64,000 bases of DNA from Brachybacterium aquaticum (GCF_014204755.1 NZ_JACHLZ010000001.1:1302001-1366000), one strand, 5' to 3'; positions 46,034-55,926 are shown, counted from the stretch's first letter. Program-made: numbers and translations. Notes: generated from the letters alone by a model not told the origin.

Positions 46034-47464
46034 TCAGATGTCGTAGTAGAGCTCGAACTCGTGGGGGTGCGGGCGGAAGCGGAACGGATCGATCTCCGTG
46101 GTGCGCTTGAGCTCGATCCAGGTCGAGATGAGGTCCTCGGGGAACACGTCGCCCTCGGTGAGGAAGTCGTGGTCGGCCTCGAGGGCGTCCAGAGCGGCGC
46201 CGAGCGAGTCGGGCAGCTGCTGGATCTGCGCGTGCTCCTCCGGGGGCAGCTCGTAGAGGTCCTTGTCGATCGGCTCCGGCGGCTCGATGCGGTTGCGGAT
46301 GCCGTCGATGCCGGCCATGAGCTGCGCGGCGAAGGACAGGTACGGGTTCGCCGAGGGGTCGGGCGCACGGAACTCGATGCGCTTCGCCTTCGGGGAGGAG
46401 CCGGTGACCGGGATGCGGATCGCGGCGGAGCGGTTGCGGGCCGAGTAGACCATGTTGACCGGGGCCTCGAAGCCGGGCACCAGGCGCTTGAAGGAGTTCA
46501 CGGTGGGGTTGGTGAACGCGGTCAGCGCGGGGGAGTGGGCGATGATGCCGCCGATGTACCAGCGGGCGATGTCCGAGAGGCCGCCGTAGCCGCGCTCGTC
46601 GAAGAACAGCGGCTCGCCGTCCTTCCACAGCGACTGGTGGGTGTGCATGCCGGAGCCGTTGTCACCGAAGAGGGGCTTGGGCATGAAGGTCGCGGTCTTG
46701 CCGGCCTCCCACACGGTGTTCTTCACGACGTACTTGAACTTCATGACGTCGTCCGCCGCCTGCTGCAGCGTGTTGAAGCGGTAGTTGATCTCCTGCTGGC
46801 CCGCGGTGCCGACCTCGTGGTGGGCGCGCTCGACCTGGAGACCGGTCTTCTCGAGGATGGTGACGATCTCGTCGCGGAGGTCGGCCATCTGGTCGTTCGG
46901 CGGGACGGGGAAGTAGCCGCCCTTGACACGGGTCTTGTAGCCCTGGTTGCCGCCGAACTCGGACTCGTCGCGGTCCGTGTTCCAGGACGCCTCGTCGGAG
47001 TCGATCGCGTAGAAGCCGGAGTTGATGCCGGTCTTGAAGCGCACGTCGTCGAAGATGTAGAACTCCGCCTCGGCGGCGAACAGGGCGGTGTCCGCGATGC
47101 CGGTGGACTTCAGGTACTCCTCGGCCTTCGCGGCCACGGTGCGCGGGTCGCGGGAGTAGGGCTCATCGGTGAACGGATCCACGATGGAGAAGTTGATGAT
47201 CAGCGTCTTGTGCTCGCGGAACGGATCGAGGTACGCGGTCTCGAGGTCCGGGATGAGCTTCATGTCGGACTCGTGGATCGCCTGGAAGCCGCGGATCGAC
47301 GAGCCGTCGAACAGCTGTCCCGTCGCGATGGCCTCCTCGTCGAAGGTGCTCGCAGGGATGTTGAAGTGCTGCATGACGCCGGGAAGGTCGCAGAAGCGGA
47401 TGTCGATGAACTCGACGCCCTCCTCCTCGATGTACTTGGCGACCTCGCTGGGATTGTTGAACAC
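46034..47464 (-). CDS. glnA: Glutamine synthetase type I (GlnA1)
   Basis: 476 residues, the main ammonium-assimilating enzyme. It has [14 protein letters not shown], the metal site [40 protein letters not shown], and NRSAAIRIP. The adenylylation loop DLYELPPEE contains the tyrosine that GlnE modifies, in contrast to GlnA2 here. The GTG start at 47464 follows GGAGG. The 3' end is unusual in lacking a clear terminator; the integrase remnant and island follow directly. GlnE is encoded at 21-24 kb. Confidence 0.96.
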   Translation of the reverse strand: MFNNPSEVAKYIEEEGVEFIDIRFCDLPGVMQHFNIPASTFDEEAIATGQLFDGSSIRGFQAIHESDMKLIPDLETAYLDPFREHKTLIINFSIVDPFTDEPYSRDPRTVAAKAEEYLKSTGIADTALFAAEAEFYIFDDVRFKTGINSGFYAIDSDEASWNTDRDESEFGGNQGYKTRVKGGYFPVPPNDQMADLRDEIVTILEKTGLQVERAHHEVGTAGQQEINYRFNTLQQAADDVMKFKYVVKNTVWEAGKTATFMPKPLFGDNGSGMHTHQSLWKDGEPLFFDERGYGGLSDIARWYIGGIIAHSPALTAFTNPTVNSFKRLVPGFEAPVNMVYSARNRSAAIRIPVTGSSPKAKRIEFRAPDPSANPYLSFAAQLMAGIDGIRNRIEPPEPIDKDLYELPPEEHAQIQQLPDSLGAALDALEADHDFLTEGDVFPEDLISTWIELKRTTEIDPFRFRPHPHEFELYYDI

Positions 47465-47642
47465 ATCTCCTCCATCCGCGCCGGTGGGCGCGTGTCGTTC
47501 AGATTCACCCCGTGGGGCCTCACATGACGAGTGCCTGTCAGCCGCGTCGGGCCCGGACTCGGGTGAGACCAAGCATAGAGTCCGTGGTGCACGGCACTTG
47601 GGGGAATCGTTCAGCTCGTGGGCCCCTCCCGGGGCGGCCGCG

Positions 47643-47648
47643 TAGGCT
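47643..47648 (+). promoter_or_regulatory. -10 element of the RDD gene (leaderless type)
   Basis: TAGGCT, exactly 6 bases, then GTG 47655. No ribosome site precedes the start codon. Confidence 0.55.
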
Positions 47649-47654
47649 CGTGCC

Positions 47655-48089
47655 GTGATCGATCGCAACGACCTCGGCAGCTGGATGGAGGGGGCTCCCC
47701 ACGAGCCCGACTACGTCAAGGGCTCCAGCATCGGACTACCCGCCGAGGGCCCCGGCTCCGTCGCCCCGTTCTGGCGCCGGCCCGCCGCGCTGATGATCGA
47801 CTGGCTGCTGTGCATGGGCATCTCCGCCCTCGCCTTCCAGGGGGACGCACTGGCCAACCTCGTCCTCTTCGTCGTGGTGAACGTGCTGTTCCTGACCCTT
47901 TTCGGGGCCACTCCCGGGCAGTTCATCACCCGCACCCACGTGGTACCGGTGACCGGTCGCAGCCCCATGATCCTGCGCGCGTTCGTGCGCACCTTCCTCA
48001 TGCTGCTGCTCCTGCCGGCAGTGGTCTGGAACCGCGATTCGCAGCCGCTGCACGACGTCGTCGCCGGCACCGCGGTCGTCACCTACTGA
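47655..48089 (+). CDS. RDD-family membrane protein
   Basis: 144 residues with three hydrophobic segments: [32 protein letters not shown], and [16 protein letters not shown]. The RDD pattern is seen as [10 protein letters not shown] (Arg and Asp in the first helix) and the final Asp in [11 protein letters not shown]. The role of small RDD proteins in actinobacteria is unknown. It lies between glnA1 and DUF4191, as in M. tuberculosis (Rv2219A). Divergent from glnA1 and preceded by a leaderless-type promoter. Confidence 0.9.
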   Translation: MIDRNDLGSWMEGAPHEPDYVKGSSIGLPAEGPGSVAPFWRRPAALMIDWLLCMGISALAFQGDALANLVLFVVVNVLFLTLFGATPGQFITRTHVVPVTGRSPMILRAFVRTFLMLLLLPAVVWNRDSQPLHDVVAGTAVVTY

Positions 48090-48422
48090 CCCCTCCCGGG
48101 GCTCGTCCCGCCCCGCTGCGCCGGCCCCGCAGGGGCCCGTCGGCCGCCTCGGAGCGCGCCCGCGAACGCTCCCAGGACCCCGTCGTCCGCCCCCTCAGGA
48201 GACCGCTCGAAATCGCTCTGACCTGCAGTGATAGTTATTGTCACGAAAAGGTCACGGTGGTCACGGAAGGGTAACGGGCCTCTGGGGGCCTTCCAGGACG
48301 CCGTCCCGGCACGGCGCGGTCCGGGCCCGGCACCACCGCAGTCCCCACGCTGCGCCGCAGATGCGCAGCGCCCCCTCCCGCCGTGGCGGAAGGGGGCGCT
48401 TCGAGGAGGCGTCGCAGGCGGC
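48090..48422. other. Convergent spacer with an AT-rich repeat block
   Basis: 333 bp between RDD and the DUF4191 gene. It contains CCCGTCGGCC at 48136-48145, an unusually AT-rich stretch at 48227-48275 that includes GTGATAGTTATTGTCAC (GTGA/TCAC ends) and repeats of GGTCACGG, and a strong terminator at 48367-48400. No gene is evident. Confidence 0.6.
48367..48400. terminator. Terminator downstream of the DUF4191 gene
   Basis: AGCGCCCCCT pairs with AGGGGGCGCT and CCGCC with GGCGG around one mismatch and a small loop; it ends 22 bases before the DUF4191 stop and can serve both convergent genes. Confidence 0.8.
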
Positions 48423-49187
48423 TCAGCGGCCGCGCATCGCCTTGCGGTTCGGGCGGGCGCGCATGGGGTCCACGCCCTTGGGGATCGACTGGCGCAGCGA
48501 GCGGTGCAGCGCGTTCAGGCGCTTGGAGACCTGCGCGGCCTCGTCCTTGGTGAGCTGCTTCTTCATGCGCTGCATGTAGGTGGGCAGCTTGTGCAGCGGC
48601 ACCTCGCCCTCGCCGTCGCCCACCACGATCTGGTGGATCGGGACGTTGTCGTGCTGGAGGACGCGGCGGATCGAGCGGCGCTCCTTCTCCAGCAGACGCA
48701 TCGAGACGGAGGAGGAGTCCTCGGCGACCACGGCGATGCCGGCGCGGCCCGAGGCGCGGAAGAGCATCTTCTGGGAGCGGGGATCGATCTGGACGGGCTC
48801 GTCCTCGACGTTCCAGCCGCGGCGGATCGACTGCATCGCCGCGAGCGCCGCACCGGTCTGGCCCTTGATGCGGCTGAATGCGGCGCGCTCGGCCTTGCGG
48901 GCCAGGATCATCATCGCGATCAGCAGACCGATGGCCAGGCCCATGAAGATGCCGTACCAGGGGCTGTTGAAGATCAGCAGCGTCAGCAGCATGCCGACGA
49001 TCGTCGCGCCGATCAGTGCCACCAGCATCAGCGGCAGGGTCGACTTGTCGACCTCCTGGGTGTACTTGTACACCTCGAACATCTGCTTGATGCGGCCGGG
49101 CTTCTTCGAGCCGTCGGCGTTGCGGCGACCGCGCCGCTTCTTCGTGGTGTCGTCCTTTGCGGACGTGGTCTCGGACTGGCGAGCCAT
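48423..49187 (-). CDS. DUF4191 membrane protein
   Basis: 254 residues. A charged N-terminal segment (KKRRGRRNADGSKKPGRIKQMFEVYKYTQEVD) leads to two helices (LPLMLVALIGATIVGMLLTLLIF and GIFMGLAIGLLIAMMILA), then a soluble C-terminal domain (GQTGAALAAMQSIRRGWNVEDEPVQIDPRSQKMLFRASGRAGIAVVAED). This is the conserved actinobacterial DUF4191 (Rv2219), always near lipA/lipB, function unknown. The gene precedes the lipoate genes on the same strand, 32 bp after lipA, so it is probably transcribed with them. Confidence 0.9.
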   Translation of the reverse strand: MARQSETTSAKDDTTKKRRGRRNADGSKKPGRIKQMFEVYKYTQEVDKSTLPLMLVALIGATIVGMLLTLLIFNSPWYGIFMGLAIGLLIAMMILARKAERAAFSRIKGQTGAALAAMQSIRRGWNVEDEPVQIDPRSQKMLFRASGRAGIAVVAEDSSSVSMRLLEKERRSIRRVLQHDNVPIHQIVVGDGEGEVPLHKLPTYMQRMKKQLTKDEAAQVSKRLNALHRSLRQSIPKGVDPMRARPNRKAMRGR

Positions 49188-49219
49188 GGGGGATGTGTCC
49201 TCTCGGGGCCGGGCGGGCG

Positions 49220-50242
49220 TCAGCTCGCGGCGGCCTGCTGGGTGCGGGCGACGACGCTCGCAGCTTCCTGACGGGCGGGCTGATCGGAGTCGAGGTGGCG
49301 GAGGTTCTCCGGGATCTCACGGCCGAGCTTGCGCATCGCCTGCGCCCACAGTTTTCCGGCACGGTAGGAGGAGCGGACCATCGGTCCGGCCATCACCGCG
49401 AGGAAGCCCATCTCCTCGGCGGCCTGGGAGAGCTCCACGAACTCCTGCGGCTTGACCCACCGATCGATGGGGTGGTGCATCTTGGAGGGCCGCATGTACT
49501 GGGTGATCGTGATGATGTCGCAGCCCGCATCGTGGAGGCGCTGGAGCGAGTCGAGGATCTCCTCGTTCGTCTCGCCCATGCCCAGGATGAGGTTGGACTT
49601 CGTGATCATCCCGGCGTCCTCGCCCATCGTGATCACGTCGAGCGAGCGCTCGTAGCGGAACGCGGGGCGGATCTGCTTGAAGATCCGCGGGACGGTCTCG
49701 AGGTTGTGCGCGAACACCTCGGGCTTGGACTCGAAGACCTGCTGGAGCGCCTCGCCGTTGCCCTTGATGTCGTCGATGAGCAGCTCGACGCCGGTGCCGG
49801 GGTTCATCGCGTGGATCTGCTCGCAGGTGCGGGCGAACAGCCCCGCGGCCCCGTCGGGCAGGTCGTCGCGGGCCACGCCCGTGATGGTGGAGTAGCGCAG
49901 GCCCATCTCCTTGACGGAGCTGGCGACCTTGAACGGCTCCATCGGATCCAGGGCCATCGGCTTGCCGGTGGCGATGTTGCAGAAGTCGCAGCGGCGGGTG
50001 CAGGTGTCACCGCCGATGAGGAAGGTCGCCTCGCGATCCTCCCAGCACTCGAAGATGTTCGGGCAGCCGGCCTCCTCGCACACCGTGTGCAGGCCCTGGC
50101 CGTGCACACGCTGCTTCATCGCGGTGTACTCGGGGCCCATGACGGCGCGGGTCTTGATCCACTCCGGCTTGCGCTCGATCGGGACCTCTGCGTTGCGTGC
50201 CTCGACGCGCAGCAGGCGACGGCCTTCGGGAGCGGTAGTCAC
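49220..50242 (-). CDS. lipA: Lipoyl synthase
   Basis: This 340-residue radical-SAM enzyme inserts two sulfurs into octanoyl groups bound to lipoyl domains. Both Fe-S sites are present: the auxiliary cluster cysteines 55, 60 and 66 in [12 protein letters not shown], and the radical-SAM cysteines 81, 85 and 88 in CTRRCDFC. The C-terminal MVRSSYRAG supplies the conserved serine that ligates the auxiliary cluster. The GTG start at 50242 follows GAGGAGG. Its substrates are the two lipoyl domains of SucB, whose gene lies 2 kb away, which fits the tight synteny. Confidence 0.96.
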   Translation of the reverse strand: MTTAPEGRRLLRVEARNAEVPIERKPEWIKTRAVMGPEYTAMKQRVHGQGLHTVCEEAGCPNIFECWEDREATFLIGGDTCTRRCDFCNIATGKPMALDPMEPFKVASSVKEMGLRYSTITGVARDDLPDGAAGLFARTCEQIHAMNPGTGVELLIDDIKGNGEALQQVFESKPEVFAHNLETVPRIFKQIRPAFRYERSLDVITMGEDAGMITKSNLILGMGETNEEILDSLQRLHDAGCDIITITQYMRPSKMHHPIDRWVKPQEFVELSQAAEEMGFLAVMAGPMVRSSYRAGKLWAQAMRKLGREIPENLRHLDSDQPARQEAASVVARTQQAAAS

Positions 50243-50303
50243 CCTGATGCCTCCTCATTTCGACGTCCTCCGAGTCTATCGACCCGGCTCGGCGGTGGGC
50301 GCC

Positions 50304-51002
50304 TCAGACCGGGCGGGGCGAGGTGCGGTGCGCCACCAGTTCGGTCATGGCCTCGGCGACCGGCTCGACCACCTCGGCGACCGGGATCCGACGACCCGCC
50401 TCGCGGCTGAGGCTCGTCACGCCCGCGTCCTCGATCCCGCAGGCGACGATGTTCTGCGCCCAGGAGAGGTCGTTGTCGCAGTTCAGGGCGAAGCCGTGCA
50501 TGGTGGCGCGCTTGGAGACGCGCATGCCGATGGCGCAGACCTTGCGGTCCTCCTCGCCCTCGCGCACCACCCACACGCCGCTGCGGCCCTCGACCGGCAC
50601 CGTGTCGATGCCGAACTGCCCGCACACGCCCATGATGGTGCGCTCGAGATCGCGGACGAAGCCGACCACGTCGATCGGGATCGGCAGCTTCACGATCGGA
50701 TAGCCGACCAGCTGCTGCGGACCGTGCCAGGTGATCTTGCCGCCGCGGTCGATGTCGACCACCTCGGCGCCGTCCCGGGGCCGCTCATGGTCCTGGGTGA
50801 GCTTCCCGGCGGTGTACACCGGCTGGTGCTCGAGCAGCAGGAGGGTGTCGGGCCGCGCGCCCGCGACGACCTCGGCGTGGATCCGGCGCTGCAGGTCCCA
50901 GGCGGCGCGGTACTCGACGGGCCCCGCGGGCAGGTCGAACTCCTCATGCCGGTCCCCACCGGGGAGGGGTTCGCTGAATCCGAGGCGTATCACGTCGAGC
51001 AC
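50304..51002 (-). CDS. lipB: Octanoyltransferase
   Basis: 232 residues. LipB moves octanoate from ACP to lipoyl domains, so this gene links the FAS-II cluster with the dehydrogenases. The Cys-Lys dyad is present in NIVACGI and [11 protein letters not shown], with the [18 protein letters not shown] motif before it. The GTG start is preceded by TAAGCT and exactly 6 bases, a leaderless-type promoter; the longer N terminus ([12 protein letters not shown]) is natural. The 61-bp gap to lipA suggests co-transcription. Confidence 0.95.
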   Translation of the reverse strand: MLDVIRLGFSEPLPGGDRHEEFDLPAGPVEYRAAWDLQRRIHAEVVAGARPDTLLLLEHQPVYTAGKLTQDHERPRDGAEVVDIDRGGKITWHGPQQLVGYPIVKLPIPIDVVGFVRDLERTIMGVCGQFGIDTVPVEGRSGVWVVREGEEDRKVCAIGMRVSKRATMHGFALNCDNDLSWAQNIVACGIEDAGVTSLSREAGRRIPVAEVVEPVAEAMTELVAHRTSPRPV

Positions 51003-51008
51003 CGACCC

Positions 51009-51014
51009 AGCTTA
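51009..51014 (-). promoter_or_regulatory. -10 element of lipB (leaderless type)
   Basis: On the minus strand TAAGCT is followed by 6 bases (GGGTCG) and the GTG start. Confidence 0.6.
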
Positions 51015-51065
51015 CTCCGGCTCTCACCTGCGCGTTGTGGATGACCGAGGGGTGGGGTGGGGGCG

Positions 51066-52565
51066 ATGGGGTTCACTCCTGGCATGGATGCGGGCACAGG
51101 AGCAGGCAGGGACGAGGAGAGCACCCCGGGCCGGGAGGACGCGCTGCGGGTGCGCTGGCGAGGACCGGAGGGGCACGAGGCGGTGACGGCCGAGCTGCAG
51201 CTGCTCGCCGCGCTCGAGGTCGCCGGGATCTCCGCCGCGCCCGACGTGCTCGGCATCGAGGAGGACGGCTACGTGCGCGAGACCGCCGCGCCCCTCGTGC
51301 GCCGCGGTGGCCGGCGGGCCGCCCAGGCCGCCGCCCCGGCGACGGGGGAGCGGCTCGCCCTCGCCCGCGCGCGGGACGATCTCGATGCGCTCGTGGACGC
51401 GCTCCACCAGCGCGGCTGGGTGCTCGGGGCGCCGCGCGGGCGGGGGCTCGGGGTGCGGGCCGACGGGTCCGTGCTCGTGCTGGACCTGTCGGGGCTGCGG
51501 CGTGAGGAGAGCCTCGTCGCCCGCAGCGCCGACCGCCACTGGGTGGACTCCGTGCTGCGGGACGAGGAGCGCACGCTGCGCCGGAGGGTGCACCTGGCCG
51601 GGGAGACACCGGGGGAGACGCCGGAGGAGGATGCCGCGAGCGCGCGATCGGCGACGGTGGTCGCCGCCGGGCAGCGCCCCGCTCCTTCTGCGCAGGAGAA
51701 GGATCTGTTCGCCCTCGCCCTCGCGGGCCCGTCGGCCGACGGGGCGGGGCCCGCGAGCGACGCGGCCGACGGGGAACCGGGCACGCCCCTCCCGGTGCCG
51801 CGGCTGCGCAGGCGGCGCAGCGGTCACGAGAGTCCCTCGGCGCCGCCCGCCGAGGACGCCGCCTCCCCGAGGCGACGCCACCACTACTCCTGGGACGAGC
51901 GGGCCACGGGTCGCGGACGCTCGGGGGCGCGGCGACTCGTGCAGGGCCGGGTGACGACGGCCGTCACCGCCGCCCGCACGGCGCTCGGCAGTCCCCGGCC
52001 GCGACGCACGGTACTGCTCGGCGGTGCCGCGGTGCTGATGCTCTGCGTCCTCGGCGCGGCAGGGGTCCACCTCGCGGGAGGGGAGGGGAGCCGGCCGGCC
52101 GCAGGAGCGCCGGCGCTGTCGGACCCGGCCACGGCGCAGTCCTCGGGGCGCGACGCAGACCCCGCCCCTGACCCGGCCCCGGCGATCGAGGATCCCTGGG
52201 CCCTCGCCACGGAGCTCGCCGGGGCTCGGCACGCCTACGTCACCGGCGCCGGTGACCGGGCCGTCGCCCTGCCCGGCAGCGCTGCCGACGCCGAGGACGA
52301 GGAGGTGCGCGAGGCGTATCGCGACCTCGAGGTCACCGGCGGCGGTCCCGTGGTCCACGAGGCCGAGCTGCTCGCGCCCCCGGACGCGGCCGGTGACGCG
52401 GTGGTGCGGGCGGTGACCTCCACTGAGGAGCACGAGATCCTGCTGTCCGGCTCCACCCGCGACGTGGTCGAGCAGGTCCCGGCCGGGGAGCCCGTCACGG
52501 TGGACCTGTCCCTGCACTGGGACGGGCACGAGTGGCGCATCGCCGCGGTGGAGCGGGTGGCCTGA
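51066..52565 (+). CDS. Membrane-anchored protein with a kinase-like N-terminal domain
   Basis: 499 residues (ATG 51066; GTG 51057 and ATG 51084 are alternatives). The N-terminal part to about 160 has a pattern reminiscent of protein kinases: ELQLLAALEVAG, then LVDALHQRGWVLGAPRGRGLGVRADGSVLVLDLSGL, matching the positions of H-x-D catalytic and DFG loops but without the catalytic Asp. A disordered Arg/Pro-rich linker follows, then one membrane helix (RTVLLGGAAVLMLCVLGAAGVHLAGG, about 317-342) and an outside domain of 150 residues. This layout is like transmembrane Ser/Thr kinases (PknB type), but as a pseudokinase. Divergent from lipB. Function unknown. Confidence 0.7.
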   Translation: MGFTPGMDAGTGAGRDEESTPGREDALRVRWRGPEGHEAVTAELQLLAALEVAGISAAPDVLGIEEDGYVRETAAPLVRRGGRRAAQAAAPATGERLALARARDDLDALVDALHQRGWVLGAPRGRGLGVRADGSVLVLDLSGLRREESLVARSADRHWVDSVLRDEERTLRRRVHLAGETPGETPEEDAASARSATVVAAGQRPAPSAQEKDLFALALAGPSADGAGPASDAADGEPGTPLPVPRLRRRRSGHESPSAPPAEDAASPRRRHHYSWDERATGRGRSGARRLVQGRVTTAVTAARTALGSPRPRRTVLLGGAAVLMLCVLGAAGVHLAGGEGSRPAAGAPALSDPATAQSSGRDADPAPDPAPAIEDPWALATELAGARHAYVTGAGDRAVALPGSAADAEDEEVREAYRDLEVTGGGPVVHEAELLAPPDAAGDAVVRAVTSTEEHEILLSGSTRDVVEQVPAGEPVTVDLSLHWDGHEWRIAAVERVA

Positions 52566-52599
52566 GCCGCGGCGCGCCCGGGCAGGAGGCTCCGGACAG

Positions 52600-52640
52600 C
52601 AGCAGGCCCCGACACCGATGCACGGTGCCGGGGCCTGCTG
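52600..52640. terminator. Terminator between the kinase-like gene and sucB
   Basis: CAGCAGGCCCCG pairs with CGGGGCCTGCTG, with an inner ACCG/CGGT helix, between convergent genes. Confidence 0.85.
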
Positions 52641-52688
52641 TCGGCTCGTCCTCCCGGGCGCGGAGCCCGCGAGGTCAGGCGGGGTGGC

Positions 52689-54500
52689 TCAGAGGCCGAG
52701 CTCGCCCTCGAACGCACCCTCCTCGAGGCGCTTCTTCATGTAGGTGAGGAAGCGGGCGGCGTCGCCGCCGTCGACCATGCGGTGGTCGTAGGAGAGGAAC
52801 AGGTACATCATCGAGCGGATGGCGATGGTGTCGTCGCCCTCGGCGTTCTGCACCACGGCCGGACGCTTGGTGATGGTGCCGGTGCCGAGGATGCCGACCT
52901 GCGGGGCGGGCACGATCGGGGTGTCCCACAGCGCACCGCCGGAGCCGGTGTTGGTGATGGTGAAGGTCGCCCCGGACAGGTCGTCCGGCACCAGCTTGTT
53001 GGACTTGGCGCGCGAGCCGAGGTCGCCGATCTGACGGGCCAGGCCCGCCAGGTTCAGGTCGCCGGCGTTCTTGATCACCGGCACGACCAGGCCGCGCTCG
53101 GTGTCCGCGGCCATGCCGATGTGCTCGGCGCCGTGGTAGACGATCTTGTCGCCGTCGATGGTGGAGTTCAGCTGCGGGTAGGTCTTCAGACCCTCCACGG
53201 CCGCCATCATCAGGAAGGGCAGGAAGGTGAGCTTGGCTCCCTCGCGGGCGGCGAACTCGTCCTTGGCCTTGGCGCGCAGCTTCGCGATGCGGGTGACGTC
53301 CACCTCGACCGCGGTGGTCAGCTGGGCCATGCCGTGCAGAGACTCCATCATCCGCTGGCCGATGACCTTGCGGATGCGGGGCATCTTCTCCTCGGTGCCG
53401 CGCTTCGAGGAGACCTCGACCTTCGGCGCCGCGGGAGCGGCGGCAGCAGCCGGAGCGGCAGCGGCAGCGGGGGCAGCGGCCTGGGACTTCTGCGCCTCGA
53501 TCGCCTGCTGGACGTCCTGCTTGCGGATCCGACCGCCCAGGCCCGAGCCCTTCACGGAGGACAGGTCCACGCCGGCCTCGGCCGCCATCTTCCGCACCAG
53601 CGGGGTGACGTAGCCGGAGGACTCGGCACCGGAGACGGAGTCCGCGGCCTGCGGGGCCGGAGCCGCCGCGGCCGGAGCCTCCTGCTTCGGAGCCTCCTGC
53701 TTCGGAGCCTCCTGCTTGGGGGCCTCAGCCTTCGGCTCCTCCTTGGGAGCCTCCTGCTTCGGCGCCTCGGCGGGCTTCTCCTCAGCCTTCTTCTCCTCAG
53801 GCGCGGGAGCGGCGGGCTCCTCGGCCTTCGCGGGGGCCGCATCGCCGGAGCCGACGATCGCCAGGACCGCGCCGACCTCGGCGTCCTCGTCCTCGGCCAC
53901 CTTGATCTCGAGCAGGGTGCCGGCGACGGGGGAGGGGATCTCGGTGTCGACCTTGTCGGTGGAGACCTCGAGCAGCGGCTCGTCGACCTCGACGCTCTCG
54001 CCGACCTCCTTGAGCCAGCGGGTGACGGTGCCCTCGGTGACGGACTCGCCGAGCGCGGGCATGGTCACCTCCTGACCCTCGCCGCCACCGGCGGAGCCGG
54101 AGTCGGAGGAACCGGAGTCGGAGGACTCCGCGGGAGCCTCCTGATCGGTGGAGGGGGCGGTGGTCTCGTCGGACGCGAGGTCCTCGCCCTCGTCAGCCGC
54201 GGGGGCCTGGTCGGCCGACTCCTCAGCGCCGGAGTCGCCGGCATCGGAGCCGCCGGAGCCGGAGCCGTCGCCGATGATGACGAGATCGGCGCCGACCTCG
54301 GCGTCCTCGTCCTCCTCGACCAGGATCTTCTCGATGGTGCCCGCGACGGGCGAGGGGATCTCGGTGTCGACCTTGTCGGTCGAGACCTCGAGCAGCGGCT
54401 CGTCGACCTCGACTGTGTCGCCGACTGCCTTGAGCCAGCGGGTGACGGTGCCCTCGGTGACGGACTCGCCGAGAGCCGGCATCTTCACGGTTTCAGACAT
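52689..54500 (-). CDS. sucB: Dihydrolipoamide acyltransferase (E2) with two lipoyl domains
   Basis: 603 residues. Lipoyl domain 1 (2-77) has the lipoylated Lys43 in STDKVDTE; a second domain of nearly the same sequence lies around 145-222. Long Asp/Ser and Ala/Pro/Lys/Glu linkers follow, including tandem KQEAP units. The subunit-binding domain (VTPLVRKMAAEAGVDLSSVKGSGLGGRIRKQDV) comes at about 290-330, and the catalytic domain ends with SYDHRMVDGGDAARF, containing the catalytic His and Asp. In actinobacteria the same E2 serves both PDH (with AceE) and probably the 2-oxoglutarate complex, so the label sucB does not exclude PDH. lpdA is immediately upstream on the same strand. Confidence 0.95.
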   Translation of the reverse strand: MSETVKMPALGESVTEGTVTRWLKAVGDTVEVDEPLLEVSTDKVDTEIPSPVAGTIEKILVEEDEDAEVGADLVIIGDGSGSGGSDAGDSGAEESADQAPAADEGEDLASDETTAPSTDQEAPAESSDSGSSDSGSAGGGEGQEVTMPALGESVTEGTVTRWLKEVGESVEVDEPLLEVSTDKVDTEIPSPVAGTLLEIKVAEDEDAEVGAVLAIVGSGDAAPAKAEEPAAPAPEEKKAEEKPAEAPKQEAPKEEPKAEAPKQEAPKQEAPKQEAPAAAAPAPQAADSVSGAESSGYVTPLVRKMAAEAGVDLSSVKGSGLGGRIRKQDVQQAIEAQKSQAAAPAAAAAPAAAAAPAAPKVEVSSKRGTEEKMPRIRKVIGQRMMESLHGMAQLTTAVEVDVTRIAKLRAKAKDEFAAREGAKLTFLPFLMMAAVEGLKTYPQLNSTIDGDKIVYHGAEHIGMAADTERGLVVPVIKNAGDLNLAGLARQIGDLGSRAKSNKLVPDDLSGATFTITNTGSGGALWDTPIVPAPQVGILGTGTITKRPAVVQNAEGDDTIAIRSMMYLFLSYDHRMVDGGDAARFLTYMKKRLEEGAFEGELGL

Positions 54501-54522
54501 GGGGTTCTCTCCTTGGGAGGGC

Positions 54523-55926
54523 TCAGGCGTGGGCGTGGAGGGGCTTGCCGGCGAGGGCGAGAGCCGCCTCGCCCATGGCCTCGTGCTGCGAGGGGTGGCC
54601 GTGGATGAGGGACGCGACGTCCTCCGGGTAGGCCTCCCAGTTGACGATCAGCAGCGCCTCGCCCATCAGTTCCGAGGTGCGCGAGCCGATCATGTGGACG
54701 CCGATGATCGGGCCGTCCTTCTCGCGGACCAGCTTGATGAAGCCGGTGGTGCCGAGGATCTGGGACTTGCCGTTGCCGCCGAGGTTGTACTCGTACGCCT
54801 CGACCTTGTCCTCGCCCAGCTGCTCCTTGGCCTGCTTCTCGGTGAGGCCCACGGAGCCGACCTCGGGCTCGCAGTAGGTGATGCGCTCGATGCCGGACTC
54901 GACGATCGGTGCGGGGTTCAGGCCGCCGATGCGCTCGGCGACGAAGATGCCCTGGGCGAAGCCGCGGTGGGCGAGCTGGAGGCCGGGCACGATGTCGCCG
55001 ACGGCGTAGATGCCGGGGACGTTGGTCTCCAGGGTCTCCTTGTTTGCGAGCACGAAGCCGCGATCCATCTCGATGCCCTGCTCCTCGTAGCCGAGGCCCT
55101 TGGTGTTCGGGCCGCGGCCCACGGCGACCAGGAGGTAGTCGCCCTCGTAGACCTTGCCGTCGGCGAGGGTGACCTTGACGCCGTTCTCGTCCTGCTCAGC
55201 CTTTTCGGTGAACACGCCGAGGGAGTAGGCGATGCCGCGCTTCTTGTAGGCGCGCTCGAGGGCCTTGGAGATGGCCTCGTCCTCGTTGGCGACCAGGTGG
55301 GGCAGGCCCTCGACGATGGTCACGGACTCCGCGCCGAGCGACTTCCACATCGAGGCGAACTCGACGCCGATGACGCCGCCGCCCAGGATGATCGGGTTCT
55401 TGGGGATCTCGGGCAGCTGCAGCGCGGCCTCGGAGTCCAGGAAGCGGCCGCCCAGGTCGATGCCCGGGAGGGTCTTCGAGAAGGAGCCGGAGGCGAGGAT
55501 GATGTTCTTGCCGGTGAGGGTGCGGGTGCCGCCCTCGGTCTCGACCGTCACGGTGTTGGGGCCGGTGAGCTTTCCGAAGCCCTCGACGTAGTCGATCTTG
55601 CGGGACTTCACCAGGCCCTGGAGGCCCTTGTAGAGCCGGCCGATGATCTTGTCCTTGAAGCCGAGGACCTTCTCGACGTCGATGGAGTCGAGGGTGAGGT
55701 TCACGCCGGCGGCGGAGGCCTCGGAGGGCGCATCGGCGAGCTCGCCGACGTGGAGCAGCGCCTTGGTCGGGACGCAGCCGCGGTGCAGGCAGGTGCCACC
55801 GAGCTTGTCCTTCTCCACGAGAGCGATCTTCTGGCCGAGCTGGGCTCCGCGCAGCGCGGCTGCATAGCCGCCGCTGCCACCGCCCAGGATCACGACGTCG
55901 AACTGGTCAGTGGTTGTGTCCGCCAC
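54523..55926 (-). CDS. lpdA: Dihydrolipoyl dehydrogenase (E3)
   Basis: 467 residues. FAD binds at VVILGGGSGGYAAALRGAQLG; the redox-active disulfide is in GGTCLHRGCVPTKALL. The NAD loop is ILGGGVIGVEFASMW, and the active-site His-Glu pair is HGHPSQHEAMGEA near the C terminus. It reoxidises dihydrolipoyl groups on the E2 encoded just downstream (22 bp). The GTG start at 55926 follows GAGGAGCACACAG. The pair forms an E3-E2 operon. Confidence 0.96.
   Translation of the reverse strand: MADTTTDQFDVVILGGGSGGYAAALRGAQLGQKIALVEKDKLGGTCLHRGCVPTKALLHVGELADAPSEASAAGVNLTLDSIDVEKVLGFKDKIIGRLYKGLQGLVKSRKIDYVEGFGKLTGPNTVTVETEGGTRTLTGKNIILASGSFSKTLPGIDLGGRFLDSEAALQLPEIPKNPIILGGGVIGVEFASMWKSLGAESVTIVEGLPHLVANEDEAISKALERAYKKRGIAYSLGVFTEKAEQDENGVKVTLADGKVYEGDYLLVAVGRGPNTKGLGYEEQGIEMDRGFVLANKETLETNVPGIYAVGDIVPGLQLAHRGFAQGIFVAERIGGLNPAPIVESGIERITYCEPEVGSVGLTEKQAKEQLGEDKVEAYEYNLGGNGKSQILGTTGFIKLVREKDGPIIGVHMIGSRTSELMGEALLIVNWEAYPEDVASLIHGHPSQHEAMGEAALALAGKPLHAHA

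Noticed and set aside
52782-54608. Plus-strand frame with leucine/glycine-rich repeats opposite sucB.
   Set aside because: It is the reverse of the E2 linker repeats and lipoyl domains.
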